Assembly: GCF_000315485.1 (NCBI RefSeq)
Contig: NZ_JH992942.1
Location: 62,001 to 126,000 of the forward strand
Origin: Bacteroides oleiciplenus YIT 12058
Lineage (GTDB): Bacteria; Bacteroidota; Bacteroidia; Bacteroidales; Bacteroidaceae
DNA: 64,000 nucleotides
Reading direction: 5' to 3'
Shown piece by piece: positions 10,301 through 17,284 of the stretch; position 1 is the stretch's first letter; each line of letters begins with the position of its first letter. The notes under the pieces are model-generated. The model saw nothing but the letters and a program-made list of their open reading frames with translations. It did not search any database and was not told where the DNA came from. The position numbers and the translations under genes are program-made.

Positions 10301-10739
10301 CTCGTGGACATTGAGCAACACTTTCAGACTGTTCAATGACTTTGAATTCTCCTTCGTCCTCTATTCTCTTTGGGGACATAAGGGAAGTTATAATCTGGCA
10401 AAACATGACGACCATATAGAAGATCGCTGTAACTCCAGAGATATTCCTTATTGGACTCCTGAAAATCAATTGGATGATTATGCCCGGTTGAGGTCTGCTC
10501 CCGCTAAAGGGGTGAGCTATTCAGTATGGTTTGACAAGTCTTATATACGCTTGGAAAATGTAGCTTTGGCTTATAAGGTGCCTTCCAAATTTTTGAAGAA
10601 GACTCCTATATCCAACCTTAAATTTTCATTGAATGTGAAGAATGCGGGGATATGGGCTAAAGACTGGAAGTTCGGTGACCCCGAAGACGGAATGCGTTCA
10701 CAAAGAATCTTCACTTTTGGATTGAATATGACACTTTAA
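7350..10739 (+). CDS. SusC/RagA-type TonB-dependent transporter with STN domain
   Basis: This 1,129-residue outer-membrane transporter has a signal peptide to about residue 33 (FFFASTEVAHSQ). The STN (secretin/TonB short N-terminal) domain spans about 35-110 (LHLKNVTLEEALGQIRQ). A CarboxypepD-reg-like beta domain lies at about 122-200 (ITGVIKDNHGEPIIGCNI). The plug contains the SusC signature EVVVVGYGLAKKSDLTGSI and SSAAVYGSRATNGVVAIT, and a 22-strand barrel runs to the C-terminal FGLNMTL. The STN domain marks it as a signalling transporter that talks to the FecR protein upstream. susD follows after 22 bp. Confidence 0.95.
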   Translation: MDLKLKNKQPHYIYYLFLVIAFFFASTEVAHSQVKNLSLHLKNVTLEEALGQIRQKGEYSLWYRNEEVNLKKKVSLDIQNGNITQILDCLFEGENLRYIIEDNHIVIFKADGTSKSAQQTTKRITGVIKDNHGEPIIGCNIMEKGTSNGTITSVDGDFSLNVAEKAVLQVSYIGYLTQEIPVQDKQNITVILQEDAQILDEVVVVGYGLAKKSDLTGSISQVKAESMQNYTPSSVSDLLRNSIPGMSVGYSVSAKGSSDMMIRGDNTLTAGSSPLIIVDGVIYNGDISDINPNDIEKLDIMKDASSAAVYGSRATNGVVAITTKKGNSQKPVINFSGSVGISTAANRVKPYDKEGFIKWRSDMFKSVYSATVPQTPWSPFDDPRTIDPQYLDQWMAYHSTTQDNLVDAWLSGLRLTGLEIENYKSGRSIDWEDYIFHNGPRQDYNLSLSGKKEDFSYYWSLGYMTNESLVKGDEFSTIRSRVNIEGKPARFLKVGLNAQFSYRDESSVPADVNQYTKLTPYSSFYEDDEETLRLYPNDDNQALHPLLNPTYRSREQEYFTLFPKIYATLDLPFGITYTVNYTTRFVFYHNHTHDSSAHPQWKLFGGSASRENSLRREWQVDNIINWNKTFAQKHKVDVTFLVNAEQFRNDTEKMNNQNFSPNDILGYHDMSIGNLPEISSNDEIRTSDALMARLNYGFMNKYLLTLSVRRDGSSLFGYSNPRATFPAAALGWVLSEEKFFKVKFVDYLKLRASWGINGNRDIDNYAALSKMLAEKSLNTDVSGTPIIIPTLEINTMGNKKLKWEKTEAYNLALDFRLFNGILNGTIETYYMSTTDVLVNRELPTITGYKRVYANLGEIRNKGLELSLSSTNMKQHNFEWTSNLLFALNRNKIISITGEKYDVFDKDGNFVGRKEPDDKTNNWFIGQAKDVIWDYKILGTWKTGQEEEAAKWNQAPGDFRLEDVNNDGLLTDEDKQFLGYKTPRFSWTLSNTFRLFNDFEFSFVLYSLWGHKGSYNLAKHDDHIEDRCNSRDIPYWTPENQLDDYARLRSAPAKGVSYSVWFDKSYIRLENVALAYKVPSKFLKKTPISNLKFSLNVKNAGIWAKDWKFGDPEDGMRSQRIFTFGLNMTL

Positions 10740-10761
10740 TTCTAAACTAAATTATATAGAT

Positions 10762-12627
10762 ATGAAAACCATTATGAAATATAAAGCAGCAATCCTGTCT
10801 TTTACCATTTGTTTTTTCTGTTCCTGCGGATCAGATTTCCTCAACCCTGACCCTTTGTCTTTTTATGCTCCCGAAAATGCATTGACCGATGAGGCGGGGT
10901 TGCAAGCGGTATTGGACAAAGCAATGACCACTTTCCGGGGAGAATTCTGCACTGACCAGGCACCATTCTGCACCAATATGAAATATTCGGATATAGCCGT
11001 AGACGGTACAACCGATAAGGCAACCCCGTGGCAGGATTTGAATAATCAGATGCTGCCCGATGGAAAAAATGATGACCTGGCATACACCAGAATCGGGTGG
11101 TATTGGGATAATTCTTTTATCAACATTAAAAACTGCAATACGATTATAAACAGAATCGATCAGGCTACATTCAAATCGGAAGAGTCAAAGAATGCATTGT
11201 TGGGCAGTGCCTATTTTGTAAGAGCCTATCGCTACTACATGAAAACCTTGCAGTATGGAGATGTACCTTTGGTTTTGGAAGAACTTACCGAGCCCAAAGT
11301 GGACTATTATACCACCACCAAAGAATCTATCTGGCTGAAAATGATAAAAGATCTGGAGTTTGCAGCAAAGCATGTTCCCGAAGCTAATAAAGTAAATGGC
11401 GGACAGGTGACCAAAGCTGCCTGCAAGCATCTATTGGCCAAGTACTATTTGCTTGAAGGAAGATTTGATGATGCGATCCGTATTACGACCGAAGTTATCA
11501 GCGGAGGAGTTCATAAACTGTGCACTGAGCGGTTTGGAGCAGACAAGGGTGTTGCCAATAAAGATGTGGTATGGGACATGTTCCGTATTGAAAATAAGAG
11601 CTTGCCGGAAAACACGGAAGGATTATTATTAGCCATCAATAGATATGGCATGGAAGGAAATACGAATGGCACCTATGTGATGCGTAATGCACTTCCTTAC
11701 TATGGGTTGACGGGAGTTATTAAAACCCCTAACGGAGCAAACGGTTTGTCGGATGCAGCTAAAAATGAAATTGGCCTTGTTGAAAAATACGGCAGAGGAA
11801 TCAGCCGTATCCGCCCTACCTGGTATGCACAAAAAGGTGTATGGACCATCAACAAGGTAGAAGACTTTTCTGATTACAGGCACCGGACGGATAACGAAAA
11901 CTGGATGACAATGGAAATGCTGGTCTATAACAGCCCCGCACTGAAGAAAAACGGAAATGAGTGGTATGGGAAAAATCTTCAATTATATAATGAGCAGGGG
12001 AACATTTTATGTAATGACACTATCAGATGCTGGTTTAGCTGGCCACACTATAAAACTTGGTATCCTGATCCTGACCGTGTGCAACCGCAAGGAGGACCTG
12101 GTGATTTCTATATTTTCCGTTTAGCCGAAACTTATTTGCTCAGGGCCGAGGCATATGTATGGAAGGGTGAATGGCAGAAAGCAGCCGACGATATAAATAC
12201 CATAAGGAAAAGGGCCAATGCACAATACATGTATTCGGCTGCAGATATTGAAAAGCAAAAGACAGGTGCCGTATTAGATGAAAGGGCAAGGGAATTGTAT
12301 TATGAAGAACCACGTAAAGTGGAACTAACCCGAATGGCTATTATTTATGCCCGGACAGGAATCTCCTGCTATAATGGAAAGACGTACACTATGGACAGGC
12401 TGACAGAAGATAACTTCTGGTATGACAGAGTGGTGGAAGTCAGTGACTTCTATAATAAAGGTGTCCGGACTCCCTACGGAAACTATTTCACCTGCTCACC
12501 TTTCCATATATTCTGGCCTATTCCTTCGTATGCAATCAATACGAACTCCGGAGGAATAATCAATCAGAATAAGGGGTATCCCGGTACGGAAAAGAATGTT
12601 CCTCCTTTGGTATACGAGGGTGATTAA
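10762..12627 (+). CDS. SusD/RagB-type surface glycan-binding lipoprotein
   Basis: This 621-residue protein has a lipoprotein signal (ILSFTICFFCSCGSDF, with the lipidated Cys in the CSCGS stretch). The TPR-rich SusD fold shows LLGSAYFVRAYRYYM and the C-terminal RLAETYLLRAEAYVWKGEWQKAADDINTIRKR region cut into its typical elements, plus ELYYEEPRKVELTRMA. It forms the lid over the SusC transporter encoded 22 bp upstream. The sulfatase follows directly, which suggests a sulfated ligand. Confidence 0.94.
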   Translation: MKTIMKYKAAILSFTICFFCSCGSDFLNPDPLSFYAPENALTDEAGLQAVLDKAMTTFRGEFCTDQAPFCTNMKYSDIAVDGTTDKATPWQDLNNQMLPDGKNDDLAYTRIGWYWDNSFINIKNCNTIINRIDQATFKSEESKNALLGSAYFVRAYRYYMKTLQYGDVPLVLEELTEPKVDYYTTTKESIWLKMIKDLEFAAKHVPEANKVNGGQVTKAACKHLLAKYYLLEGRFDDAIRITTEVISGGVHKLCTERFGADKGVANKDVVWDMFRIENKSLPENTEGLLLAINRYGMEGNTNGTYVMRNALPYYGLTGVIKTPNGANGLSDAAKNEIGLVEKYGRGISRIRPTWYAQKGVWTINKVEDFSDYRHRTDNENWMTMEMLVYNSPALKKNGNEWYGKNLQLYNEQGNILCNDTIRCWFSWPHYKTWYPDPDRVQPQGGPGDFYIFRLAETYLLRAEAYVWKGEWQKAADDINTIRKRANAQYMYSAADIEKQKTGAVLDERARELYYEEPRKVELTRMAIIYARTGISCYNGKTYTMDRLTEDNFWYDRVVEVSDFYNKGVRTPYGNYFTCSPFHIFWPIPSYAINTNSGGIINQNKGYPGTEKNVPPLVYEGD

Positions 12628-12659
12628 GTAATTTAGTGGAAGAATCAAATCAAAAAAAT

Positions 12660-14297
12660 ATGTTTTTAACTGATAACACTATGAGATCTGTCACTGGAGC
12701 AGTGTTGATTTCACTAAGTTCGGGAGTACTTGCCGGAACCAAAGAAAAGAAAGAACCGGATAAACGGCCGAACATCTTGTTTGTGATAAACGATGACCAA
12801 AGCTATGCACATACAAGTTTTGCCGGCAGCCGATTTGTAAGCACACCCGGGTTCGACAGAGTAGCTTCTGACGGAATCTACTTTACCAACTGTTATGGTG
12901 GTTCTCCGGGAAGCGCCCCTTCCAGAAGTAGTCTGGTGACGGGACGCCACCACTGGCAAAACAAGCAGTCCGGGCAGCACGCCTCTTCCTGGATGAAAGA
13001 GCATGTTCCGTTTGTCGACCTTCTGGAGGCAAGTGGATATTACACCGGGTTTACCGGCAAAGGAGTCGATCCTTTTCAATACGCACGCAGTGATGAGGAC
13101 TCCTTATGGAGAAAGGGAAATGCTGCCGGGCATCCCTTCAATAAGCATAGGTATCAAAAAAATAGCCCATCAGATCCACGTACGGCTAAAGGGATTGGAT
13201 TGATTAATTATTATGAAAACTTTCGTTCATTCTTGCAGCAACGTAAAGAGGGACAGCCTTTCTATTTCTGGTATGGAGCTACCGAACCTCATCGTGTTTA
13301 TGAAAAAGGCTCGTGGAAACGTAATGGAAAAAAACTGGAACAAGTGGATGTTCCCGGTTTCCTTCCTGATACGGAAGAGGTTAGAGGGGATATGTTGGAC
13401 TATGCGGTAGAAATAGAATGGGCTGATTCGCATTTGGCTAAAATGCTGGAATATCTGGATTCAATAGGTGAACTCAATAATACAATTGTTATAGTAACGG
13501 CAGATAATGGTATGCCTTTCCCTCGGGCAAAAGCCAACTGCTTTGAATATGGTGCACATGTCCCTTTGGCGGTCAGTTATCCGAAAGGCTTTCCGGGTAA
13601 ACGCCGGGTAGATGATCCGATAGGCTTTGTCGATATTGCTCCTACTATCCTGGAGATGGCGGGAGTGAAATCGGATGGAATGCTTCCTATTTCGGGGCGC
13701 AGTTTCATGAATATACTCCGATCGGAAAAAGAAGGAATAGTAGATAAAACGAAAAAGTATGTGTACATGGGGCGCGAAAGACATTCCTCTTCCCGTTGGA
13801 GAAATCTGGGATATCCGCAACGTGCTGTCCGCAATCAGGATTATCTGTTAATCTGGAATGTCAGACCGGAACGTTGGCCTGCCGGAGCTCCTCAGATGAT
13901 GAATAAGGATACAGGCGAATTATATCCCATGTACGGGATAGGTGAAGATGGGACTTTTCATTCCGACCGGGCTTTTACCGATGTGGATGATGCGCCTTCA
14001 AAAACTTTTTTGATAGAGCATTATAAAGATCCTGCCATCCAGCCTTACTTTGAACTGGCATTCGGTAAACGTCCTGAATTTGAATTGTACCATATTGGAA
14101 ATGACCCGTTCTGTCTTTATAATCTGATAGGGAAAAAGGATTATGCTGCGATTGAAAAAGAACTGAGACAGGCTTTAGTAAATGAACTGAAGCGCTCGGA
14201 AGATCCCCGCACTGTGGGGCCTGATAAAGAGATATTCGACTCCTACATCCGATATAGTCCGGTGAGGGAATTCCCCAAACCTGACTGGGCGGAATGA
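12660..14297 (+). CDS. S-type sulfatase of the sulfatase S1 family
   Basis: This is an exported arylsulfatase-fold enzyme that hydrolyses sulfate esters (or N-sulfates). The N-terminal metal-site motif is NILFVINDDQS. The active-site motif is S-A-P-S-R followed by SSLVTGR, where the Ser (about residue 85 in this numbering) would be converted to formylglycine by an anaerobic sulfatase-maturating enzyme; this is the Ser rather than Cys type. TADNG further on is the second metal-binding element. Overall it resembles the heparan N-sulfatase/S1_8-like group, but the exact subfamily is uncertain. A GTG at 12636 and an ATG at 12681 are alternative starts; the hydrophobic signal MRSVTGAVLISLSSGVLAG fits either ATG. 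It is the last gene of the sigma/SusCD locus. Confidence 0.88.
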   Translation: MFLTDNTMRSVTGAVLISLSSGVLAGTKEKKEPDKRPNILFVINDDQSYAHTSFAGSRFVSTPGFDRVASDGIYFTNCYGGSPGSAPSRSSLVTGRHHWQNKQSGQHASSWMKEHVPFVDLLEASGYYTGFTGKGVDPFQYARSDEDSLWRKGNAAGHPFNKHRYQKNSPSDPRTAKGIGLINYYENFRSFLQQRKEGQPFYFWYGATEPHRVYEKGSWKRNGKKLEQVDVPGFLPDTEEVRGDMLDYAVEIEWADSHLAKMLEYLDSIGELNNTIVIVTADNGMPFPRAKANCFEYGAHVPLAVSYPKGFPGKRRVDDPIGFVDIAPTILEMAGVKSDGMLPISGRSFMNILRSEKEGIVDKTKKYVYMGRERHSSSRWRNLGYPQRAVRNQDYLLIWNVRPERWPAGAPQMMNKDTGELYPMYGIGEDGTFHSDRAFTDVDDAPSKTFLIEHYKDPAIQPYFELAFGKRPEFELYHIGNDPFCLYNLIGKKDYAAIEKELRQALVNELKRSEDPRTVGPDKEIFDSYIRYSPVREFPKPDWAE

Positions 14298-14354
14298 CAG
14301 GATAGAAATCAGGATATTCAGGAGCTTTAAAAGAATTCTTGAATTGGAGTAAAA

Positions 14355-14494
14355 ATGAGTGTATCTGCTGTTTTGACTTATACTGGATATAATTTTATCA
14401 GGTATAGAGAATAAGTCAAAACAGAACTGATACACTCATTTGTAGTGTATGAGTAGTGTATCAGCAGTGTATCAGTAGTGTATGAGCAGCATAG
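14355..14494. repeat. 11-bp phased repeat array with long inverted repeat (array A)
   Basis: An imperfect inverted repeat has arms at 14355-14381 and 14411-14439 (both begin or end with ATGAGTGTATC or its complement). It is followed by four tandem 11-mers at 14444-14487 of the form AGTGTATSAGY. A decayed fifth unit follows. The tandem motif also occurs once in reverse inside the right arm (CTGATACACT). The array fills most of the 307-bp gap between the sulfatase and the DUF6266 gene. Confidence 0.8.
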
Positions 14495-14558
14495 AAAAAA
14501 GAATCTGATAGCTCATCCTTTTACTGGAGATTTATAGTGTGAAGCGATTTCTTTTCCT

Positions 14559-14566
14559 TACTTTTG
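14559..14566 (+). promoter_or_regulatory. Bacteroides -7 box upstream of the DUF6266 gene
   Basis: TACTTTTG matches TAnnTTTG, 39 bp upstream of the ATG at 14605. Its position argues against the in-frame GTG at 14539 as the start, because that would lie upstream of the box. Confidence 0.6.
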
Positions 14567-14604
14567 TGCGTATAGATAGAAAAATAATTAAGACATATAA
14601 GATT

Positions 14605-15234
14605 ATGGGAAAAGTAAAAGATGGGGTTATCGGCGGTTTTTCCGGTAAGGTGGGACCGGTAGTGGGGTGCAAAGGCAAGAATGGGTATTACGTGCGTTCG
14701 TTACCCACAGGAGGCAATCCGTCGCGTTCGGATGAGCAGCGTTCGGCCCGTTCTAAATTTGGTGTGGCCATTAGGCTTGCGAAGATGTTGACGCCCTTTT
14801 TGCGTGTAGGTTATCGGGAGTTTGCCGCAGTCCGCTCGCCTTTCAATGTGGCTGTGTCGTGCATACTGGGTGCGGCTGTGGTGGCGGGGGAGGATGGACC
14901 CGTTATCGACTTTGACAGAGTGTTGGTGTCGCATGGCGGACTGACGTCGGCAGAGGGTGCTACGGCTGAGGTGGCTGATGATAAAGTATCCTTTTTCTGG
15001 ACTGATAATAGCGATAAGGGGAATGCTGCCGGGACAGATGTAGTCCTGTTGCTGGTTTACAACAAGGAGCTGGGACAGCCGGTATATGACGTGAACGCTG
15101 CCCATAGGCAGGATGGCAAAGCTACATTGGTTCTGCCCGATGGCTGGAAAGCGGAGTCGTTGGCTGTCTATTTGGGATTCAGTAGCGCGGATGGAAAAAT
15201 GACGGCAAACAGTGTGTGCTTGTGGAATGGGTGA
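14605..15234 (+). CDS. DUF6266 family protein
   Basis: This 209-residue protein has an N-terminus (MGKVKDGVIGGFSGKVGPVV, then a YYVRSLPT stretch) typical of the Bacteroidota DUF6266 family. The family often occurs as stand-alone genes and its function is unknown. There is no signal peptide or membrane segment. The second half is rich in short beta strands (PVIDFDRVLVSHGGL, then VLLLVYNKELG). The gene has its own promoter box and sits alone between two Sus loci, directly after an 11-bp phased repeat array. No function is assigned. Confidence 0.75.
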   Translation: MGKVKDGVIGGFSGKVGPVVGCKGKNGYYVRSLPTGGNPSRSDEQRSARSKFGVAIRLAKMLTPFLRVGYREFAAVRSPFNVAVSCILGAAVVAGEDGPVIDFDRVLVSHGGLTSAEGATAEVADDKVSFFWTDNSDKGNAAGTDVVLLLVYNKELGQPVYDVNAAHRQDGKATLVLPDGWKAESLAVYLGFSSADGKMTANSVCLWNG

Positions 15235-15343
15235 TAGGTGACGGGGGCATAGGATTTGTATTGTGAATGAAGCAAGTCAAACGTTACCGGTAAAATTCCG
15301 CTGAAAGAACAGGAAAACTTTCCTTTTTCAAATATTTATTCCG

Positions 15344-15351
15344 TACTTTTG
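15344..15351 (+). promoter_or_regulatory. Bacteroides -7 box for the DUF6377 regulator
   Basis: TACTTTTG matches TAnnTTTG, 39 bp before the ATG at 15391. A T-rich tract lies about 20 bp upstream, but there is no exact TTTG. Confidence 0.55.
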
Positions 15352-15390
15352 TCCGTGAAGATTTATTGTTAAACCGTGAAAGAAATCCAT

Positions 15391-17010
15391 ATGAGGCAAC
15401 TGAAAGTAATTTTGGCAGTCTTTTTTGTATCCCTGTCCCTGTATTCTTATGCCAATGAAACAGACTCTTTGCTTCGGGTACTTGATATGTCTATCAGGAA
15501 CCGCCCCCAATATACATTAGAACGCCAGGAACAGATAGATGCTTTGCAACGGAAACTCCGTTTGCCTCATTCGGACCAGGAACGCTTTGATGTCTATCGC
15601 GAATTGTTCGGCAAATACCGTTCTTACCGCATGGACTCTGCCCTGTGGGTTGCCAACCAGCGTGTGGAGCTTGCCAAGCGCATGAAGAATCCCCTTCATA
15701 TTTATTCCGCAGAACTGAATGTGGCTGAGGTCATGATAGGAGTGGCCATGTATAAGGAAGGGTTGGAGATACTGGACGGCATTAAATCCAGTGACTTGGA
15801 TGCTTCCGGCATTTCTTACTATTATTATCAGTATCACCAGGTTTACACATTAATGGCGGATTATGCTTTTTCCGATAAGATGAAAGATCATTACCGGAGC
15901 CTTGCTTATCAGTATAAAGATTCTATTCTCAATATCCGGAAGCCAGGTTCGCAGGGCTATCTGCTGATGAAAAGTGAGAAACTTCTGTACGAGGAAAAAT
16001 ACGATGAAGCCATCGAGATACTGAACAGTTGTTACGAGACGCATAAACAGAAAGGATATAGCGTTGCCATTCCTTCCATCGGGTTGGCGAATGCTTATGG
16101 TGTGATGGGGAAGACAGAACTACAGAAGAAATATCTGATTATTTCCGCTATCGCCGACATCCAGGCAGCAACGAAGGAATATATTTCTCTTTGGAAACTG
16201 GCGAACCTCTTGTTTCAGGAAGGGGATATTAACCGTGCTTATACCTATATCGAATGTTCCATGCAGGATGCCACATTCTGTAATGCCCGCTACCGTACAC
16301 AGGAGATTTCGGAAATGCTGCCCATTATTAGCCGGACTTATGAGAACAAGTTGCGGCAGGAGAAGACACAGATGGTTGCCTTGTTCATCTTGACTTCTGC
16401 TCTACTGATAATCTTGCTGATTGCCCTGATATTCATTTTCTACCAGATGAAGCGGCTGAACGTTGCCCGGAAAGCAGTGAATGATATGAATGAGGAACTC
16501 AAGCATATCAATGCGGACTTGCATACATTGAATGATAAATTGCAGGAGTCCAACCAGGTGAAGGAAGAATACATCGGTTACGTCTTCAATATGTGTTCGC
16601 TCTACATCAACAAGCAGGAGGAACAACGGAAAATGCTTGCCCGGAAAATTAAAACCGGACAGTTGGATGACCTTTACAAGACTGTTAATTCTTCTTCTTT
16701 CGTAGCTAATGAACTGAAGGAGTTCTTCTATACGTTCGATAGTGTGTTCCTTAAACTCTACCCCAGGTTCATTGAGCAATTCAACACTTTGCTTCAGGAA
16801 GATGAGCGCATTTATCCGAAGGAAGGTGAGTTGCTGACGCCGGAGTTGCGTGTCTTTGCTCTCATCCGGTTGGGAATCACCGATAGCGGCAAGATTGCTA
16901 ATTTCCTTCATTATTCTGCCCAAACAGTATATAACTATCGCTTGAAAGTGCGGAATAAATCTCAGCTTTCTAAAGAGGAATTTATGGAGGCGGTGCAGCA
17001 AATAGGATGA
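15391..17010 (+). CDS. DUF6377 TPR membrane regulator of the adjacent Sus locus
   Basis: This 539-residue protein has a signal peptide (MRQLKVILAVFFVSLSLYSYA) and helical TPR-like repeats over about residues 50-320. One transmembrane helix (FILTSALLIILLIALIFIFY) lies at about 330-350, followed by a coiled coil (NDMNEELKHINADLHTLNDK). The cytoplasmic C-terminus ends in a LuxR-like helix-turn-helix (FALIRLGITDSGKIANFL, then SAQTVYNYRLKVRNKS). DUF6377 proteins are commonly encoded next to susCD genes and are thought to be single-chain membrane-bound transcription regulators. The ATG at 15391 is preferred over an in-frame GTG at 15376. It likely controls the SusC/SusD/phosphatase genes downstream. 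Confidence 0.85.
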   Translation: MRQLKVILAVFFVSLSLYSYANETDSLLRVLDMSIRNRPQYTLERQEQIDALQRKLRLPHSDQERFDVYRELFGKYRSYRMDSALWVANQRVELAKRMKNPLHIYSAELNVAEVMIGVAMYKEGLEILDGIKSSDLDASGISYYYYQYHQVYTLMADYAFSDKMKDHYRSLAYQYKDSILNIRKPGSQGYLLMKSEKLLYEEKYDEAIEILNSCYETHKQKGYSVAIPSIGLANAYGVMGKTELQKKYLIISAIADIQAATKEYISLWKLANLLFQEGDINRAYTYIECSMQDATFCNARYRTQEISEMLPIISRTYENKLRQEKTQMVALFILTSALLIILLIALIFIFYQMKRLNVARKAVNDMNEELKHINADLHTLNDKLQESNQVKEEYIGYVFNMCSLYINKQEEQRKMLARKIKTGQLDDLYKTVNSSSFVANELKEFFYTFDSVFLKLYPRFIEQFNTLLQEDERIYPKEGELLTPELRVFALIRLGITDSGKIANFLHYSAQTVYNYRLKVRNKSQLSKEEFMEAVQQIG

Positions 17011-17039
17011 AAATAGCCTCCTTTTGTTTTCCTCAAACG

Positions 17040-17146
17040 TCTACTTTAATCTACTTTCCTAGTTCATGAGGATAGGTGGATGTTTTCTGTATATCAGATA
17101 CTTATCTCTTTTCTATTTCTACTTCCGTCTACTCTGCCCATCTACT
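17040..17146 (+). promoter_or_regulatory. Five TCTACT repeats upstream of the susC promoter
   Basis: TCTACT occurs at 17040, 17050, 17118, 17128 and 17141. Two pairs are exactly 10 bp apart, about one helical turn. The last three copies lie 30-60 bp upstream of the -7 box at 17175, where activators usually bind. They are candidate sites for the DUF6377 regulator encoded just upstream. The rest of the 274-bp gap shows nothing else recognisable. Confidence 0.5.
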
Positions 17147-17174
17147 CAGGTCGCTTACCCTGAAAGTAATGCTC

Positions 17175-17182
17175 TAACTTTG
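17175..17182 (+). promoter_or_regulatory. Bacteroides -7 box for susC of the phosphatase locus
   Basis: TAACTTTG matches TAnnTTTG, about 103 bp upstream of the susC ATG. No TTTG -33 element is seen at the expected distance, which fits an activator-dependent promoter. Confidence 0.55.
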
Positions 17183-17284
17183 CCGTAGAAAATAAAGTTA
17201 ACAATAAGTCTTCTTTGGGTATTAGTTTTTATTGGGTAAAATGTAGACTGAATTATCTTTTTTATTAATTATAATAATAACCTT

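Noticed and set aside
9813..10469. 218-codon antisense frame inside the STN-SusC gene
   Set aside because: SusC genes often leave long antisense frames open; the plus-strand product is a clear full-length transporter.
14444..14487. Tandem 11-mers considered as a CRISPR array
   Set aside because: The units are contiguous, with no spacers of 25-40 bp, and no cas genes are present.
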